64,000 nucleotides of DNA, from the NCBI GenBank assembly GCA_004282745.1, contig SHMT01000013.1, positions 62,001 to 126,000 on the forward strand, in the 5' to 3' direction. Positions within the stretch are counted from its first letter, which is position 1. Each line of letters starts with the position of its first letter. The position numbers and the translations under genes were made by a program. The stretch is from Candidatus Scalindua sp. SCAELEC01. GTDB lineage: Bacteria > Planctomycetota > Brocadiia > Brocadiales > Scalinduaceae. Positions 8,547-16,957 of this stretch are shown here, in pieces. The notes below the pieces were generated by a model. That model had not been told where the DNA came from. It saw nothing but the letters and a program-made list of their open reading frames with translations, and made no database searches.

Positions 8547-8791
8547 GCGCTTACAGCACCAAAGTTACCAACATGTTTTTGTTCGTTTTATAAGTTGTTA
8601 AATAACTTATATCTAAACAGATGATTTCAGATTAAAATACTCATTCTCACGCCAAGGCGCAAAGTTCGCTAAGAAAAACAAAGTCCAAAAACTAAATCAC
8701 CTTTGTATTCTTTCCTGAGCCTTAAGCTTAGCTTGAGCACAGGAGAACCGCCTGTGAACCGGCAGGCAAAGAGCAGAAAGAGTATCTTTAT

Positions 8792-10474
8792 TTATCTGGT
8801 TAACTGTCTATATTTCATACGGTGTGGTTGGTCCGCCTCCTTTCCTAACCGCTTTTTCCTGTCTGCTTCATACTCTGAGAAGTTGCCTTCAAACCATTTC
8901 ACCGTACCGTCACCCTCAAAAGCGAGGATGTGTGTGGCGATGCGGTCGAGGAACCAGCGATCATGGGTGATGATGACGGCGCAACCCCCAAAATGTTCGA
9001 GGGCCTCTTCAAGGGCTCGCATGGTATTTACGTCCAGATCGTTTGTGGGTTCGTCAAGCAGTAAAACATTGGCACCCTCCTTGAGCATGCATGCGAGGTG
9101 GACGCGATTGCGTTCTCCGCCTGAAAGGACGTCTACTCTCTTCTGTTGGTCAGATCCTGAAAAATTGAAACGGGCGACGTAGGCGCGAGAGTTTACGTCA
9201 TTTGTTCCGAGCTTGATCGCCTCTTTACCTCCGGAAACCACTTCCCATATCGTTTTTTCCGGTTGGAGGGTGTCCCGCTCCTGGTCAACATAGCCAAGTT
9301 TGGCAGAGTCGCCGACTTTAAGTGTGCCCGAATCCGGTTTTTCTGATCCTGTGATCATCTTAAAGAGTGTTGTTTTTCCTGCACCATTCGGTCCGATGAT
9401 GCCGACAATACCTCCCGCCGGCAGTGAGAACGTCATGCCCTCAAAGAGAAGTCGATTGCCGTATGCCTTGCTCACGTTTTCCGCTTTAATCACCACGCTT
9501 CCAAGACGAGGCCCTGCCGGGATAAACAGTTCAAGTGTTTTGTCTTGTTTCTCATTGTCCTGGTTTAAGAGCTTTTCGTAAGAGTTTATGCGTGCCTTTG
9601 CCTTTGCATGACGTCCCTTCGCCGACATATGGATCCACTCTAATTCCCGCTGCAATGTTTTTTGCCGCTCCGTTTCCTGTTTCTCCTCCTGTTTGAGTCG
9701 CATCTGCTTTTGCTCAAGCCAGGAGGAGTAGTTGCCCTTCCAGGGAATACCCATCCCTCGTTCAAGTTCTAAGATCCAGCCTGCTACATTATCCAAAAAA
9801 TAGCGGTCATGGGTAATTGCTATTACCGTACCCGCATACTGCTGTAGATGCCTTTCGAGCCATGCGACGGTTTCTGCATCAAGATGGTTCGTAGGCTCAT
9901 CGAGGAGGAGAATGTCCGGGTTTTGTAACAGAAGCCTGCAGAGAGCCACCCGTCTCTTTTCGCCACCGGAAAGGACCTTGATGGAAGTGTCTCCTGGGGG
10001 ACAACGCAGGGCGTCCATAGCCATCTCTATGCGAGAGTCAATATCCCAGGCATTCAGATTCTCGATCTCTTCCTGTAACTCACCCTGACGTGTGATCAGT
10101 CTGTCCATCTCCTCATCAGGCATGGTGTCACCAAATTTTTCACTGATATCGTTGTACTCATTGACAATATCTACAACCTCCTGCATACCCTCTTCGACAA
10201 CCGTTTTGACCGTTTTGTTTGGGTCGAGGAGTGGCTCTTGCTCAAGGTATCCAACGGTATACCCGGAAGAGAGGACGGCCTCTCCATCGTGCTCCTTGTC
10301 AACACCCGCCATGATACGGAGAAGAGAACTTTTTCCTGAGCCGTTTAGTCCAAGAACTCCTATCTTCGCACCATAATAGTATGAAAGAGATATGTCCTTG
10401 ATCACCGTTCGTTTCTGATAAGATTTACTCACTCTCATCATTGAATATATGATCTTTTCTGAAGTATTGCTCAT
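8792..10474 (-). CDS. ettA: Energy-dependent translational throttle protein EttA (ABC-F ATPase)
   Basis: The 560-residue protein has two ABC ATPase domains and no membrane segments. Motifs are Walker A GLNGSGKSSLL (about 43-53), signature LSGGEKRRVALCRLLL, Walker B DILLLDEPTNHLDAETV, then a basic linker rich in Lys, Gln and Glu (about 245-310, the P-site tRNA interaction motif), and a second set, GPNGAGKTT, LSGGERNRVHL and NVLLLDEPTNDLD. Length and the opening (MSNTSEKIIYSMMRVSKSY) fit EttA, which gates the first peptide bond on the ribosome according to ATP/ADP ratio. An AAGGAAAA site precedes the ATG. It stands alone, with a MITE-like element directly upstream of its promoter region. Confidence 0.93.
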   Translation of the reverse strand: MSNTSEKIIYSMMRVSKSYQKRTVIKDISLSYYYGAKIGVLGLNGSGKSSLLRIMAGVDKEHDGEAVLSSGYTVGYLEQEPLLDPNKTVKTVVEEGMQEVVDIVNEYNDISEKFGDTMPDEEMDRLITRQGELQEEIENLNAWDIDSRIEMAMDALRCPPGDTSIKVLSGGEKRRVALCRLLLQNPDILLLDEPTNHLDAETVAWLERHLQQYAGTVIAITHDRYFLDNVAGWILELERGMGIPWKGNYSSWLEQKQMRLKQEEKQETERQKTLQRELEWIHMSAKGRHAKAKARINSYEKLLNQDNEKQDKTLELFIPAGPRLGSVVIKAENVSKAYGNRLLFEGMTFSLPAGGIVGIIGPNGAGKTTLFKMITGSEKPDSGTLKVGDSAKLGYVDQERDTLQPEKTIWEVVSGGKEAIKLGTNDVNSRAYVARFNFSGSDQQKRVDVLSGGERNRVHLACMLKEGANVLLLDEPTNDLDVNTMRALEEALEHFGGCAVIITHDRWFLDRIATHILAFEGDGTVKWFEGNFSEYEADRKKRLGKEADQPHRMKYRQLTR

Positions 10475-10507
10475 GCGTATTTTCCTTAAAAATTTGAAAT
10501 TGAAATT

Positions 10508-10690
10508 AGGGTCCGCGAAAAAATAACTTTACAATTTATCGCGCTCAGGTTTGGGTCAGATTTGGTCGATCAGATTTCTTCGACCCGGAAGCGCAGCCTT
10601 AGCTGCGTTGAGGATTCGGCGAATGAAGATCGGACAAATATGGCCTGAAAATGAGATGCGAGAATATAAAGTTATTTTTTTGCGGACCCT
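10508..10690. mobile_element. 183-bp MITE-like palindromic element
   Basis: The ends are AGGGTCCGCGAAAAAATAAC and its inverted partner GTTATTTTTTTGCGGACCCT, about 25 bp with one mismatch. Internal pairing continues around a GCGCAGCCTTAGCTGCG hairpin at the centre. There is no coding capacity. The flanks could give a TTA duplication, but that triplet is also part of a longer palindrome, so the true ends are uncertain. Its ends differ from those of the 147-bp family. Confidence 0.7.
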
Positions 10691-10811
10691 TAATAATACC
10701 AATATAAATTTCCGTGTAAATATATTTTTGACTATGGGCCCGATGCAGACCAGAATCATAAATAATATCGAATAACCTAATCAAATTAAACAGAGAGGAG
10801 CTCATTTGCTA

Positions 10812-10943
10812 ATGAACAAAAATGATTTGACAATTGGATATGGATTCTATACGCTGCCCGTATGCTACCGTGCTTCTGAAATAAAGGGGTGTGATCTCTT
10901 TTTGAGAAGTCCGTTCGCAGTAAGGTTGACCGTGAAGAAATGA
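10812..10943 (+). CDS. Possible small protein (43 residues)
   Basis: A frame of 43 codons opens with ATG 12 bp after a good SD site (AGAGAGGAG) and reads MNKNDLTIGYGFYTLPVCYR to a C-terminal AVRLTVKK. I do not recognise it. It could be a genuine small gene or the surviving part of a longer one. Reasons for caution are its length and the absence of a clear promoter. It lies between a MITE-like element and the DoxX gene. Confidence 0.3.
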   Translation: MNKNDLTIGYGFYTLPVCYRASEIKGCDLFLRSPFAVRLTVKK

Positions 10944-11048
10944 GAAATATTTGTGGGAAATAGTGCAAAAATCCTTTTCCAAATTACGATTATTCGTGCA
11001 ACTTTTATAATCCTTATCTTACAATAACTGTTACTAAAGGAGATGGAT

Positions 11049-11474
11049 ATGATTTTTCATAAACTTGACAAATATCGTGATTGGGGTCTTCTCATTTTAA
11101 GGGTTGGCATTGGGGTAATGTTTATGTGCCACGGTTTTCCTAAACTGACAGCAGGGCCGGAAGTATGGCAAAAGCTTGGTGAGGCATTATCAACCATAGG
11201 TATACATTTTGCGCCTACCATTATGGGCCTTATCGCGGCTATCTCTGAATTTGGAGGTGGTTTGTTGCTAGTGCTGGGGCTGTTTACGCGTCCTGCCTGC
11301 CTCTTTTTAGTGAGCACAATGGTTGTCGCCACGCTAATGCATGTGAGAAGTGGCGATCCATTTGTAAAGTATTCTCATGCCCTTGAGTCTGCAATTCTTT
11401 TTTTTAGCCTTCTGTTTATTGGGCCGGGTAAAATTTCATTAGATGAGAAATTGTCTAAAAATAAAGATGGATAA
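11049..11474 (+). CDS. DoxX-family membrane protein
   Basis: The product (about 141 residues) has four hydrophobic segments with the DoxX family signature: LLILRVGIGVMFMCHGFPKL near the start, then a helix around GLIAAISEFGGGLLLVLGLFTRPA and a third and fourth helix with HVRSGDPF between. DoxX-type proteins are inner-membrane proteins linked to redox homeostasis, but the biochemical role is not settled. I prefer the ATG at 11049 over 11043, because the AAAGGAG site ends only a base or so before 11043 and is well spaced for 11049. A bidirectional terminator follows. Confidence 0.8.
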   Translation: MIFHKLDKYRDWGLLILRVGIGVMFMCHGFPKLTAGPEVWQKLGEALSTIGIHFAPTIMGLIAAISEFGGGLLLVLGLFTRPACLFLVSTMVVATLMHVRSGDPFVKYSHALESAILFFSLLFIGPGKISLDEKLSKNKDG

Positions 11475-11477
11475 ATA

Positions 11478-11519
11478 AGGGCTCAGGGAAGAACAACAAG
11501 TTATTCTTTCCTGGGCCCT
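11478..11519. terminator. Bidirectional terminator hairpin between convergent genes
   Basis: AGGGCTCAGGGAAGAA pairs with TTCTTTCCTGGGCCCT (16 bp including two G-U pairs) around a 10-base loop. It sits exactly between the 3' ends of the DoxX gene and pncB. There is no long T-run on either side. Confidence 0.7.
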
Positions 11520-11528
11520 AAGCGAGCT

Positions 11529-12905
11529 CTATACAGTCAAGTTCCTGTTTAACCTCTCTTTAATCTCCCTTAAACTTTTGCTGAAGAGCACCGGATAGGA
11601 AGTCCCACAATCTAATCTCTTAAACTCTCCTGGCAGATGAGAGATGTTTTCTCGTGCAAACTTCTGCGCTTTTTGAACGGTGGGAATAGGGTACAAAAGT
11701 TTTCCACTCCTGATAATCGGTAAGAGAAGAGCTTCTGCGTCGTGTACTTCATCAGTTAACCCGACGATGTCCTTTTTAAACCTTCGGCTCTTATCAAAAA
11801 AGCGGTAAACCTGTTTTTTTGATGGATAGGAGACTTTATCCTCACTGCACTTCATCTTTGGTATCAACCTTCCATCCACTTCCTGCTCTACCAGCTTGTA
11901 TACACCGTTCAGGGCAGGTGAATCTTTTGACGTAACCATCTCTGTCCCAACGCCGAAAGAGTCTATGGGTGCCCTTTTCCTCAACAACTCAGAGATTTTA
12001 TACTCGTTTAGGTCACCGCTTGCCGTAATCTTCACCTGTTGAAGACCCGCACTGTCTAAAATCCTTCGTACCTTTTTACTTAAAAGAGAGATATTACCAC
12101 TGTCGAGCCTGACTCCCTTCAATTTTTTGCCAATCGTTGCTGCCAATTGTGCGCCCTTAATCGAATCATAGGTATCAATCAGGAGGGTGGTATTTTCTGG
12201 AAAAACCTTCTGAAAATCCTCAAAAGATTTAAATTCATTTTCGTAACCCATAATCCACGAGTGGGCTATGGTACCGATAGCGGGTATGCCCAATTCATAT
12301 GCCGTAAGGACATTGGACGTCCCCACGCAACCTCCAATATACGATGCCCGGGCTGCCAATACTCCTGCTTGTGGACTGTGCGCACGTCTCGTACCAAAAT
12401 CGATGACCTCTTTTCCTTGAGCGGAATGTACCACCCTCGATGCCTTTGAGGTTATAAGGGTCTGATAGCATATCATCGATAAAAGATAGGTCTCGATTAT
12501 TTGTGCCTCGATTGCCGGCGCCGTTACTCTTAAGATAGGTTCGTTAGCAAAAAAAGTAGTACCTTCCGGAACGGCAAAGAGGTCCCCTTGAAAACGGAAT
12601 TTGCGAAGATAGGTAAAAAAATCTCCACTTACGTTTTTGAAAAGGGGGAGCTGTTGCAGGTATTGTACATACGTATCCGGAAACGAAAGATTCGTGAGGT
12701 AGTAAATTGCCTGTTCCAGTCCAGCCGCTACCAGGTAGGAGCGGTTTTGTGGTAGTTTTCTGACAAATAGTTCAAAGGTTGAGGTGTGATTTTGTTTACA
12801 GGCAAAATAACCGGCAGCCATTGTTAATTGGTAAAGATCTGTGGCAATGCCCATGTTCTCACTGTTTATAAAGAGTGGTTTTGCTTGTGCAGTTCGATTT
12901 TTCAT
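11529..12905 (-). CDS. pncB: Nicotinate phosphoribosyltransferase
   Basis: The enzyme makes nicotinate mononucleotide from nicotinate and PRPP with ATP (Preiss-Handler NAD salvage). The sequence opens with the family hallmark ATDLYQLTMAAGYF and includes FELFVRKLP.NRSYLVAAG, the EVIDFGTRRAHSPQAGVLAARASYIGG phosphoribosyl region, the IAHSWIM stretch with the catalytic His, and GVRLDSGN and FGVGTEMVTS in the PRPP-binding barrel. About 458 residues matches the usual size. The ATG at 12905 is preferred; a TTG 15 bp upstream (12920) is an alternative. Its 3' end faces the DoxX gene across a terminator. NAD kinase is encoded 6 kb away. Confidence 0.92.
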   Translation of the reverse strand: MKNRTAQAKPLFINSENMGIATDLYQLTMAAGYFACKQNHTSTFELFVRKLPQNRSYLVAAGLEQAIYYLTNLSFPDTYVQYLQQLPLFKNVSGDFFTYLRKFRFQGDLFAVPEGTTFFANEPILRVTAPAIEAQIIETYLLSMICYQTLITSKASRVVHSAQGKEVIDFGTRRAHSPQAGVLAARASYIGGCVGTSNVLTAYELGIPAIGTIAHSWIMGYENEFKSFEDFQKVFPENTTLLIDTYDSIKGAQLAATIGKKLKGVRLDSGNISLLSKKVRRILDSAGLQQVKITASGDLNEYKISELLRKRAPIDSFGVGTEMVTSKDSPALNGVYKLVEQEVDGRLIPKMKCSEDKVSYPSKKQVYRFFDKSRRFKKDIVGLTDEVHDAEALLLPIIRSGKLLYPIPTVQKAQKFARENISHLPGEFKRLDCGTSYPVLFSKSLREIKERLNRNLTV

Positions 12906-12974
12906 GAAAACATTTCTCAAGAGGTGGTTTTATGTTGAAAAATATACTGGCAAAGGGTGAAAATATTTTTGTAG

Positions 12975-13145
12975 GGTTTAAATCGTCATTACGATGGGAT
13001 TACAAGACCAAGCAAATTGGTGTGTATCGTAGAAATTTCCGAAAGTAATGTGCCCGCATTTCTTATCATTGAAGATAAAGAAAATTTCTTTATAAGGGCA
13101 CCAGCCACCTCGCAACCGATGAATCTAAAGGAGGCGATTGAATAG
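12975..13145 (+). pseudogene. C-terminal remnant of an AlbA_2 (Schlafen-like) domain protein
   Basis: The frame, open from a stop at 12972, ends with SKLVCIVEISESNVPAFLII, then EDKENFFIRAPATSQPMNLKEAIE and TAG. This has the pattern of the C-terminal part of AlbA_2-type putative DNA/RNA-binding ATPase proteins ('I.V..S..PVF......FFVR.GN.T.PL...EA.EY'). No start or N-terminal domain is present. The stop lies 2 bp before a MITE, which may have replaced what followed. Confidence 0.4.
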
Positions 13146-13147
13146 AT

Positions 13148-13294
13148 AGTGTTTGAACGAAAACTACCCATCTACTGCGTTGCTGCAATAATTTCGCAAT
13201 CCTCAAGTACAATTGTACGTTCCGGTTACGAAATTATTACGCGCCTTGTACCTAGGCACTTTTCATTCAAACACAGGGTTTTCGTTCAGACACT
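13148..13294 (+). mobile_element. 147-bp palindromic MITE, copy 2
   Basis: The ends are AGTGTTTGAACGAAAAC and GTTTTCGTTCAGACACT, same length and orientation as the copies at 4352 and 51302. Both flanks carry AGAT, a 4-bp target duplication. Confidence 0.87.
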
Positions 13295-13368
13295 AGATAA
13301 ACAGCAAATGGGGTAAAACAGTGTAGCCTGATCACGGCAATTTCTCGTTTTTCTGGGCAGAACGACTC

Positions 13369-14235
13369 TTATTTTCCAAATGGCAATATCTTTTTAAATG
13401 TATCGGTTGCTTTTTCTACTGTCTCCTTCGCCGTATCTCCAATTTTTTTTTCGGCATCTCTACTCGACTCTACTGCCTTTTCGACAGTTGTTTGGACCTC
13501 TTTTTCAGCGCTTTGGCCAATTTCTTTAAGAGTACCGGAAGTTTCTTTGAATTTTTTTGTGACGTCCAAGACCTTCCCGCGCACCTCATCTTGAAATGGT
13601 CCCAAATTGAAATTGGCAAGTTTGGCAATGGTTGTCTTTTTCAGGGCCGTCACGAGTATCAAACTGGAAAGTGCGTAAGGGTCAGAAATATTCTCATACT
13701 GTTCATCAATGTTTACGTTAAATTCACTCACTTTTGGAGGTGTCCCCTTCGTATAATCTTTATAGATCACTTTACCAACCTTTAACTTCATTAGATCAAT
13801 TTGCAACTCAGGCATTTCTGTTTTTTTCTTCGTTTCATCAACTTTTTTCTCTTTCGTGCCCTTAACAACCTTTAATGAGTCGAGATTTATCACTCCATCT
13901 TCGTTCTTTATTACGAAAAATTCCCTGAGGTCTAACCTCACCTCCTGTAGGTGGGCCTTTCCCTTGATAAAGGAACCAAGATCATAATCTACATAAATTT
14001 CCGGCATATCTATCATAAGTTCGTCAACAAAACCTGGGGGATTAAACAACTTCAACTCTTCAAAACCTATTAAGGTGTTGACGAGGCCAACATCCACGCT
14101 TTTTATTTTTAACTTTAAACCCGTTACGGCCTTAATACCTTTCATGAGAGACGTTTTCACGATGAAATTTTTGCAAATGAATAGGGCCGCAAACAGAGCT
14201 ACTATAATAACAATAATCAATACCGCTTTTTTCAT
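13369..14235 (-). CDS. AsmA-like membrane-anchored protein
   Basis: The 288-residue protein has one N-terminal membrane anchor (residues 4-24) and then a periplasmic part of the AsmA/DUF748 type: KAVTGLKLKIKSVDVGLVN, FEELKLFNPPGF and LQEVRLDLREFFVI form the repeated beta strands typical of the AsmA N-terminus. The last 70 residues (from about KKFKETSGTLKEIGQSAEKE) change to amphipathic Ala/Lys/Glu helices resembling LEA-like segments. AsmA-type proteins help move lipids to the outer membrane; this one is much shorter than classical AsmA or TamB, so its role is unclear. AGAGG lies 8 bp before the ATG. It is divergent from the YmdB gene. Confidence 0.65.
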   Translation of the reverse strand: MKKAVLIIVIIVALFAALFICKNFIVKTSLMKGIKAVTGLKLKIKSVDVGLVNTLIGFEELKLFNPPGFVDELMIDMPEIYVDYDLGSFIKGKAHLQEVRLDLREFFVIKNEDGVINLDSLKVVKGTKEKKVDETKKKTEMPELQIDLMKLKVGKVIYKDYTKGTPPKVSEFNVNIDEQYENISDPYALSSLILVTALKKTTIAKLANFNLGPFQDEVRGKVLDVTKKFKETSGTLKEIGQSAEKEVQTTVEKAVESSRDAEKKIGDTAKETVEKATDTFKKILPFGK

Positions 14236-14348
14236 ACGCTAAATCCTCTTCCCACACAACGTAACGATTATTTTTGCTTGAACGTTAGACAACAACAGAT
14301 ATAATACAGAAGTTTTACTAATTTTCAATATCCATATGTTTTCTCTCA

Positions 14349-15140
14349 ATGTACTTAAATATTTTAGCAATCGGTGATACCGTAGGGAAACCGGGTAGAA
14401 AGATCCTTGAACAGGAACTTAAAAACTTTATTTCTCAAGAACAGATAGACTTTTGCCTGGTAAACGCAGAAAATTCTGCAAACGGTTCAGGCATAACCAT
14501 TGATATTGCTAATAAGCTATTTTCATACGGCATAGATGTGATAACAATGGGAGATCATGTCTGGAAGAGAAAAGAGATATATGCCTGGATGAATTCTGAA
14601 AAGAGGATAATCAGACCAGCAAATTATTCACCTTTGGCGCATGGTAGAGGTTATGTCGCACTTGAAATAGCGGGAGGTATCGTAATTGGGGTTATTAACC
14701 TCCTGGGCCGGGTCTTCATGAAACCCATCGACTGTCCGTTTAGGGCAGCCGACAATGCGCTAGTGGAACTTTCAAAGATAACAAAGATAATAATTGTTGA
14801 TATGCATGCGGAAGCCACTTCTGAAAAAGTAGCTATGGGCTGGTATTTAGATGGCAGAGTAAGTGCAGTCGTTGGTACGCACACGCATGTTCAGACTGCG
14901 GATGAACGTATTTTCCCTGGAGGAACCGGTTACATCACGGATCTAGGAATGACAGGCCCTCATGAATCGGTTATCGGGAGACGTGTTGATTGTGTGCTGC
15001 AATCGATTGTCACTCAAGTTCCAGTACGTTACGATATAGCTGATAAAGGAGTTAGGGTTGAAGGCGTTGTCCTTGTCATTAACACAGTAACGGGTAAAGC
15101 TGAAAAAATAAAGAGGATCAAAATTAATGCAGCACCTTAA
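14349..15140 (+). CDS. ymdB: YmdB-type metallophosphoesterase (TIGR00282 family)
   Basis: The 263-residue protein starts MYLNILAIGDTVGKPGRKIL and carries the family's metal-site motifs: GDTVG..GR, LVNAENSANGSGIT, TMGDHVWKRKEI (most members have GNH; here it is GDH), IIVDMHAEATSEKVAMG, VGTHTHVQTAD and GYITDLGMTGP. These enzymes are phosphodiesterases (2',3'-cAMP in Bacillus YmdB) that influence mRNA levels and multicellular behaviour. Length is the usual one. It precedes xseA by 100 bp, in the same direction. Confidence 0.9.
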   Translation: MYLNILAIGDTVGKPGRKILEQELKNFISQEQIDFCLVNAENSANGSGITIDIANKLFSYGIDVITMGDHVWKRKEIYAWMNSEKRIIRPANYSPLAHGRGYVALEIAGGIVIGVINLLGRVFMKPIDCPFRAADNALVELSKITKIIIVDMHAEATSEKVAMGWYLDGRVSAVVGTHTHVQTADERIFPGGTGYITDLGMTGPHESVIGRRVDCVLQSIVTQVPVRYDIADKGVRVEGVVLVINTVTGKAEKIKRIKINAAP

Positions 15141-15240
15141 TGGTTGCTCTTCTCTATCATGTTGGTACGGACGCAAAACTGACCTTTTTTAACCGCTTAA
15201 AGCCAAAAGTTTTCACATAAATTTTGTTGATGACCCTATT

Positions 15241-16527
15241 ATGAGCTTCACAAGAACGTCAAACGATCCCTCAGGTAAGATATTAATGAATGACTCATTC
15301 CAATATCCCCTTTCACAGGGAATCAAAAAATTATTTACGGTATCTGAAATTACAAAAAAAATAAAAAAATCTCTTGAATACGAGTTTCCCTGTGTCGGTA
15401 TTGTGGGAGAAATATCTAACGTTCGAATACCAAGTTCCGGCCACGTTTATTTAACACTCAAAGACAAGACGGCACAACTTCAAGCGGTTATATTTAGAAA
15501 CAGTGCAAGTAAGATAAAGTTTAAGCTGAAAGATGGAATGGAGATACTCTCCTTTGGCGCTCTTACCGTATACGAACCACGAGGCCAGTATCAGTTCATC
15601 ATTGACAATCTTGAGCCCAAAGGTATTGGAGCCTTACAGCTAGCATTTCAGCAACTGAAGGAAAAGCTGGAAAAGGAAGGGCTCTTTGCCCCCTCTCATA
15701 AGAAACCACTACCCTTTATACCACGAAAAATAGGCATTATTACCTCACCCACTGGCGCTGCAATTAAGGATATCTTAAATATCATAGATCGTCGCTTTCC
15801 AAAGGTTGAGATATTGATTTATCCCGTTAAGGTCCAGGGAGAAGGTGCTGCAGAGGAAATTTCTGCGGCAATTGAAGAGATGAATACCCTTTCAGATATA
15901 GATGTCATAGTAGTAGGTAGAGGTGGTGGCAGCCTTGAAGATCTATGGGCCTTTAACGAAGAAATTGTTGCAAGGAGCATTTTCAACGCTACAATACCTA
16001 TAATTTCAGCAGTTGGACACGAGATTGATATTACTATTTCAGATCTTGTTGCAGACAGAAGAGCATTAACACCATCTGAGGCAGGAGAACTGGTTGTTCC
16101 AAGACAAGACCTGCTCATCGATTTAATAGAAAAATGTAAGATGAGGCTTTTTCAAGCCCTGACAAACAAATTAAAGGTTTCAAGAGATAAACTTGCCAGA
16201 GTTCTCGATAACTATGCGATAAAACAGCCATTGGTTAGGTTTCAGAGGTTGCAGCAGAGGCTTGATGATCTTGTAGAAAGGCTTCATCTCCTTACAAAAC
16301 ATACCGTTAGCTCGGAATGGAAAAAACTTTTGGGCCTTTCTGGTAAATTGGAGAGTTTGAGCCCTTTACAAGTTCTGAAAAGGGGCTATACTATTACTAC
16401 CAGCTTAGAGAGTAATCAACCTATTACTGAGATAGGTGTCTTAAAAAAAGGGGACAAGATTGAAACAAAATTTATGGAGGGAAGTGTTGTTTCGGAAATC
16501 CTCTCTTTTAACATGAATGATGGATAG
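15241..16527 (+). CDS. xseA: Exodeoxyribonuclease VII large subunit
   Basis: The 428-residue protein has an N-terminal OB fold (roughly residues 30-125: TVSEITKKIKKSLEYEF, VGEISNVRIPSSGHVYLTLK), the catalytic region with GIITSPTGAAIKDILNI and VIVVGRGGGSLEDLWAFNEE and AVGHEIDITISDLVADRRALTPSEAGE, then a long coiled coil and the C-terminal LQRGYTI-type beta segment (VLKRGYTITT). With XseB it degrades single-stranded DNA. ATG 15241 gives the longest product; ATG 15286 is a possible later start, and neither has a strong SD site. The xseB start lies 7 bp after its stop. Confidence 0.93.
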   Translation: MSFTRTSNDPSGKILMNDSFQYPLSQGIKKLFTVSEITKKIKKSLEYEFPCVGIVGEISNVRIPSSGHVYLTLKDKTAQLQAVIFRNSASKIKFKLKDGMEILSFGALTVYEPRGQYQFIIDNLEPKGIGALQLAFQQLKEKLEKEGLFAPSHKKPLPFIPRKIGIITSPTGAAIKDILNIIDRRFPKVEILIYPVKVQGEGAAEEISAAIEEMNTLSDIDVIVVGRGGGSLEDLWAFNEEIVARSIFNATIPIISAVGHEIDITISDLVADRRALTPSEAGELVVPRQDLLIDLIEKCKMRLFQALTNKLKVSRDKLARVLDNYAIKQPLVRFQRLQQRLDDLVERLHLLTKHTVSSEWKKLLGLSGKLESLSPLQVLKRGYTITTSLESNQPITEIGVLKKGDKIETKFMEGSVVSEILSFNMNDG

Positions 16528-16534
16528 GTAACCG

Positions 16535-16801
16535 TTGAAGAAACCAAATTTTGAAACGTCATTAAAAGAGCTTGAAGAGATAGTAGAACAGTTAGAGAGA
16601 GGTGAGTTAAGCCTAGATCAAACGCTAGCAAAATACGAAAGTGGCATTAAGATGTATGCACAATGTCACAAAATATTAGAGAATACGGAAAAAAAGATTG
16701 CTATATTAGTAAAAAAAACTTCGGGAGAAACCTCTGTTGAAGAGTATAACTTGGAGAAGACCCACGAAGAAAACCAAAATAGACCAGAAAGTAACGATTA
16801 G
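16535..16801 (+). CDS. xseB: Exodeoxyribonuclease VII small subunit
   Basis: The 88-residue protein contains the XseB signature: FETSLKELEEIVEQLERGEL then SLDQTLAKYESGIKMYAQCH, two antiparallel helices that wrap the coiled coil of XseA. It starts with TTG, 7 bp after the xseA stop, so translation is likely coupled. The tail from about residue 60 is polar and not conserved. In many bacteria ispA follows xseB; here it is absent and dxs comes next after 150 bp. Confidence 0.9.
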   Translation: MKKPNFETSLKELEEIVEQLERGELSLDQTLAKYESGIKMYAQCHKILENTEKKIAILVKKTSGETSVEEYNLEKTHEENQNRPESND

Positions 16802-16904
16802 GCGTTTACGAGAAGATGACAACCTGGCAATAACCAACAATTTAAAAGGACCAAATACTATTAGCTTTTCTCATGCTCTAAGCGGCATCGTTAAAATAAC
16901 TGAG

Positions 16905-16957
16905 TCACTAAATCAACAATTTTTTACTTTTTTTACCGAAAATTGTTGATTTAGTGA
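16905..16957 (+). promoter_or_regulatory. Long perfect hairpin overlapping the first possible dxs start codon
   Basis: TCACTAAATCAACAATTTT (16905-16923) pairs perfectly over 19 bp with 16939-16957 around a 15-base loop. The right arm includes the GTG at 16954 proposed as the dxs start. No T-run follows it on either strand, so it does not look like an intrinsic terminator. It may hide a translation start, block readthrough from xseB, or be a protein-binding dyad. Confidence 0.65.

Noticed and set aside
8640-8700. CACGCCAAGGCGCAAAGTTC repeat-like stretch
   Set aside because: It resembles a common dispersed motif of the 'GCAAAGGCGCAAAG' kind, but only one short copy is visible here.
8703-9182. 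Long plus-strand frame opposite ettA
   Set aside because: It lies antisense to a clear ABC-F gene and is Ser/Arg-rich, the usual look of a reverse-frame shadow.
16905-16957. The hairpin before dxs as an intrinsic terminator
   Set aside because: No T-run follows the right arm on either strand.
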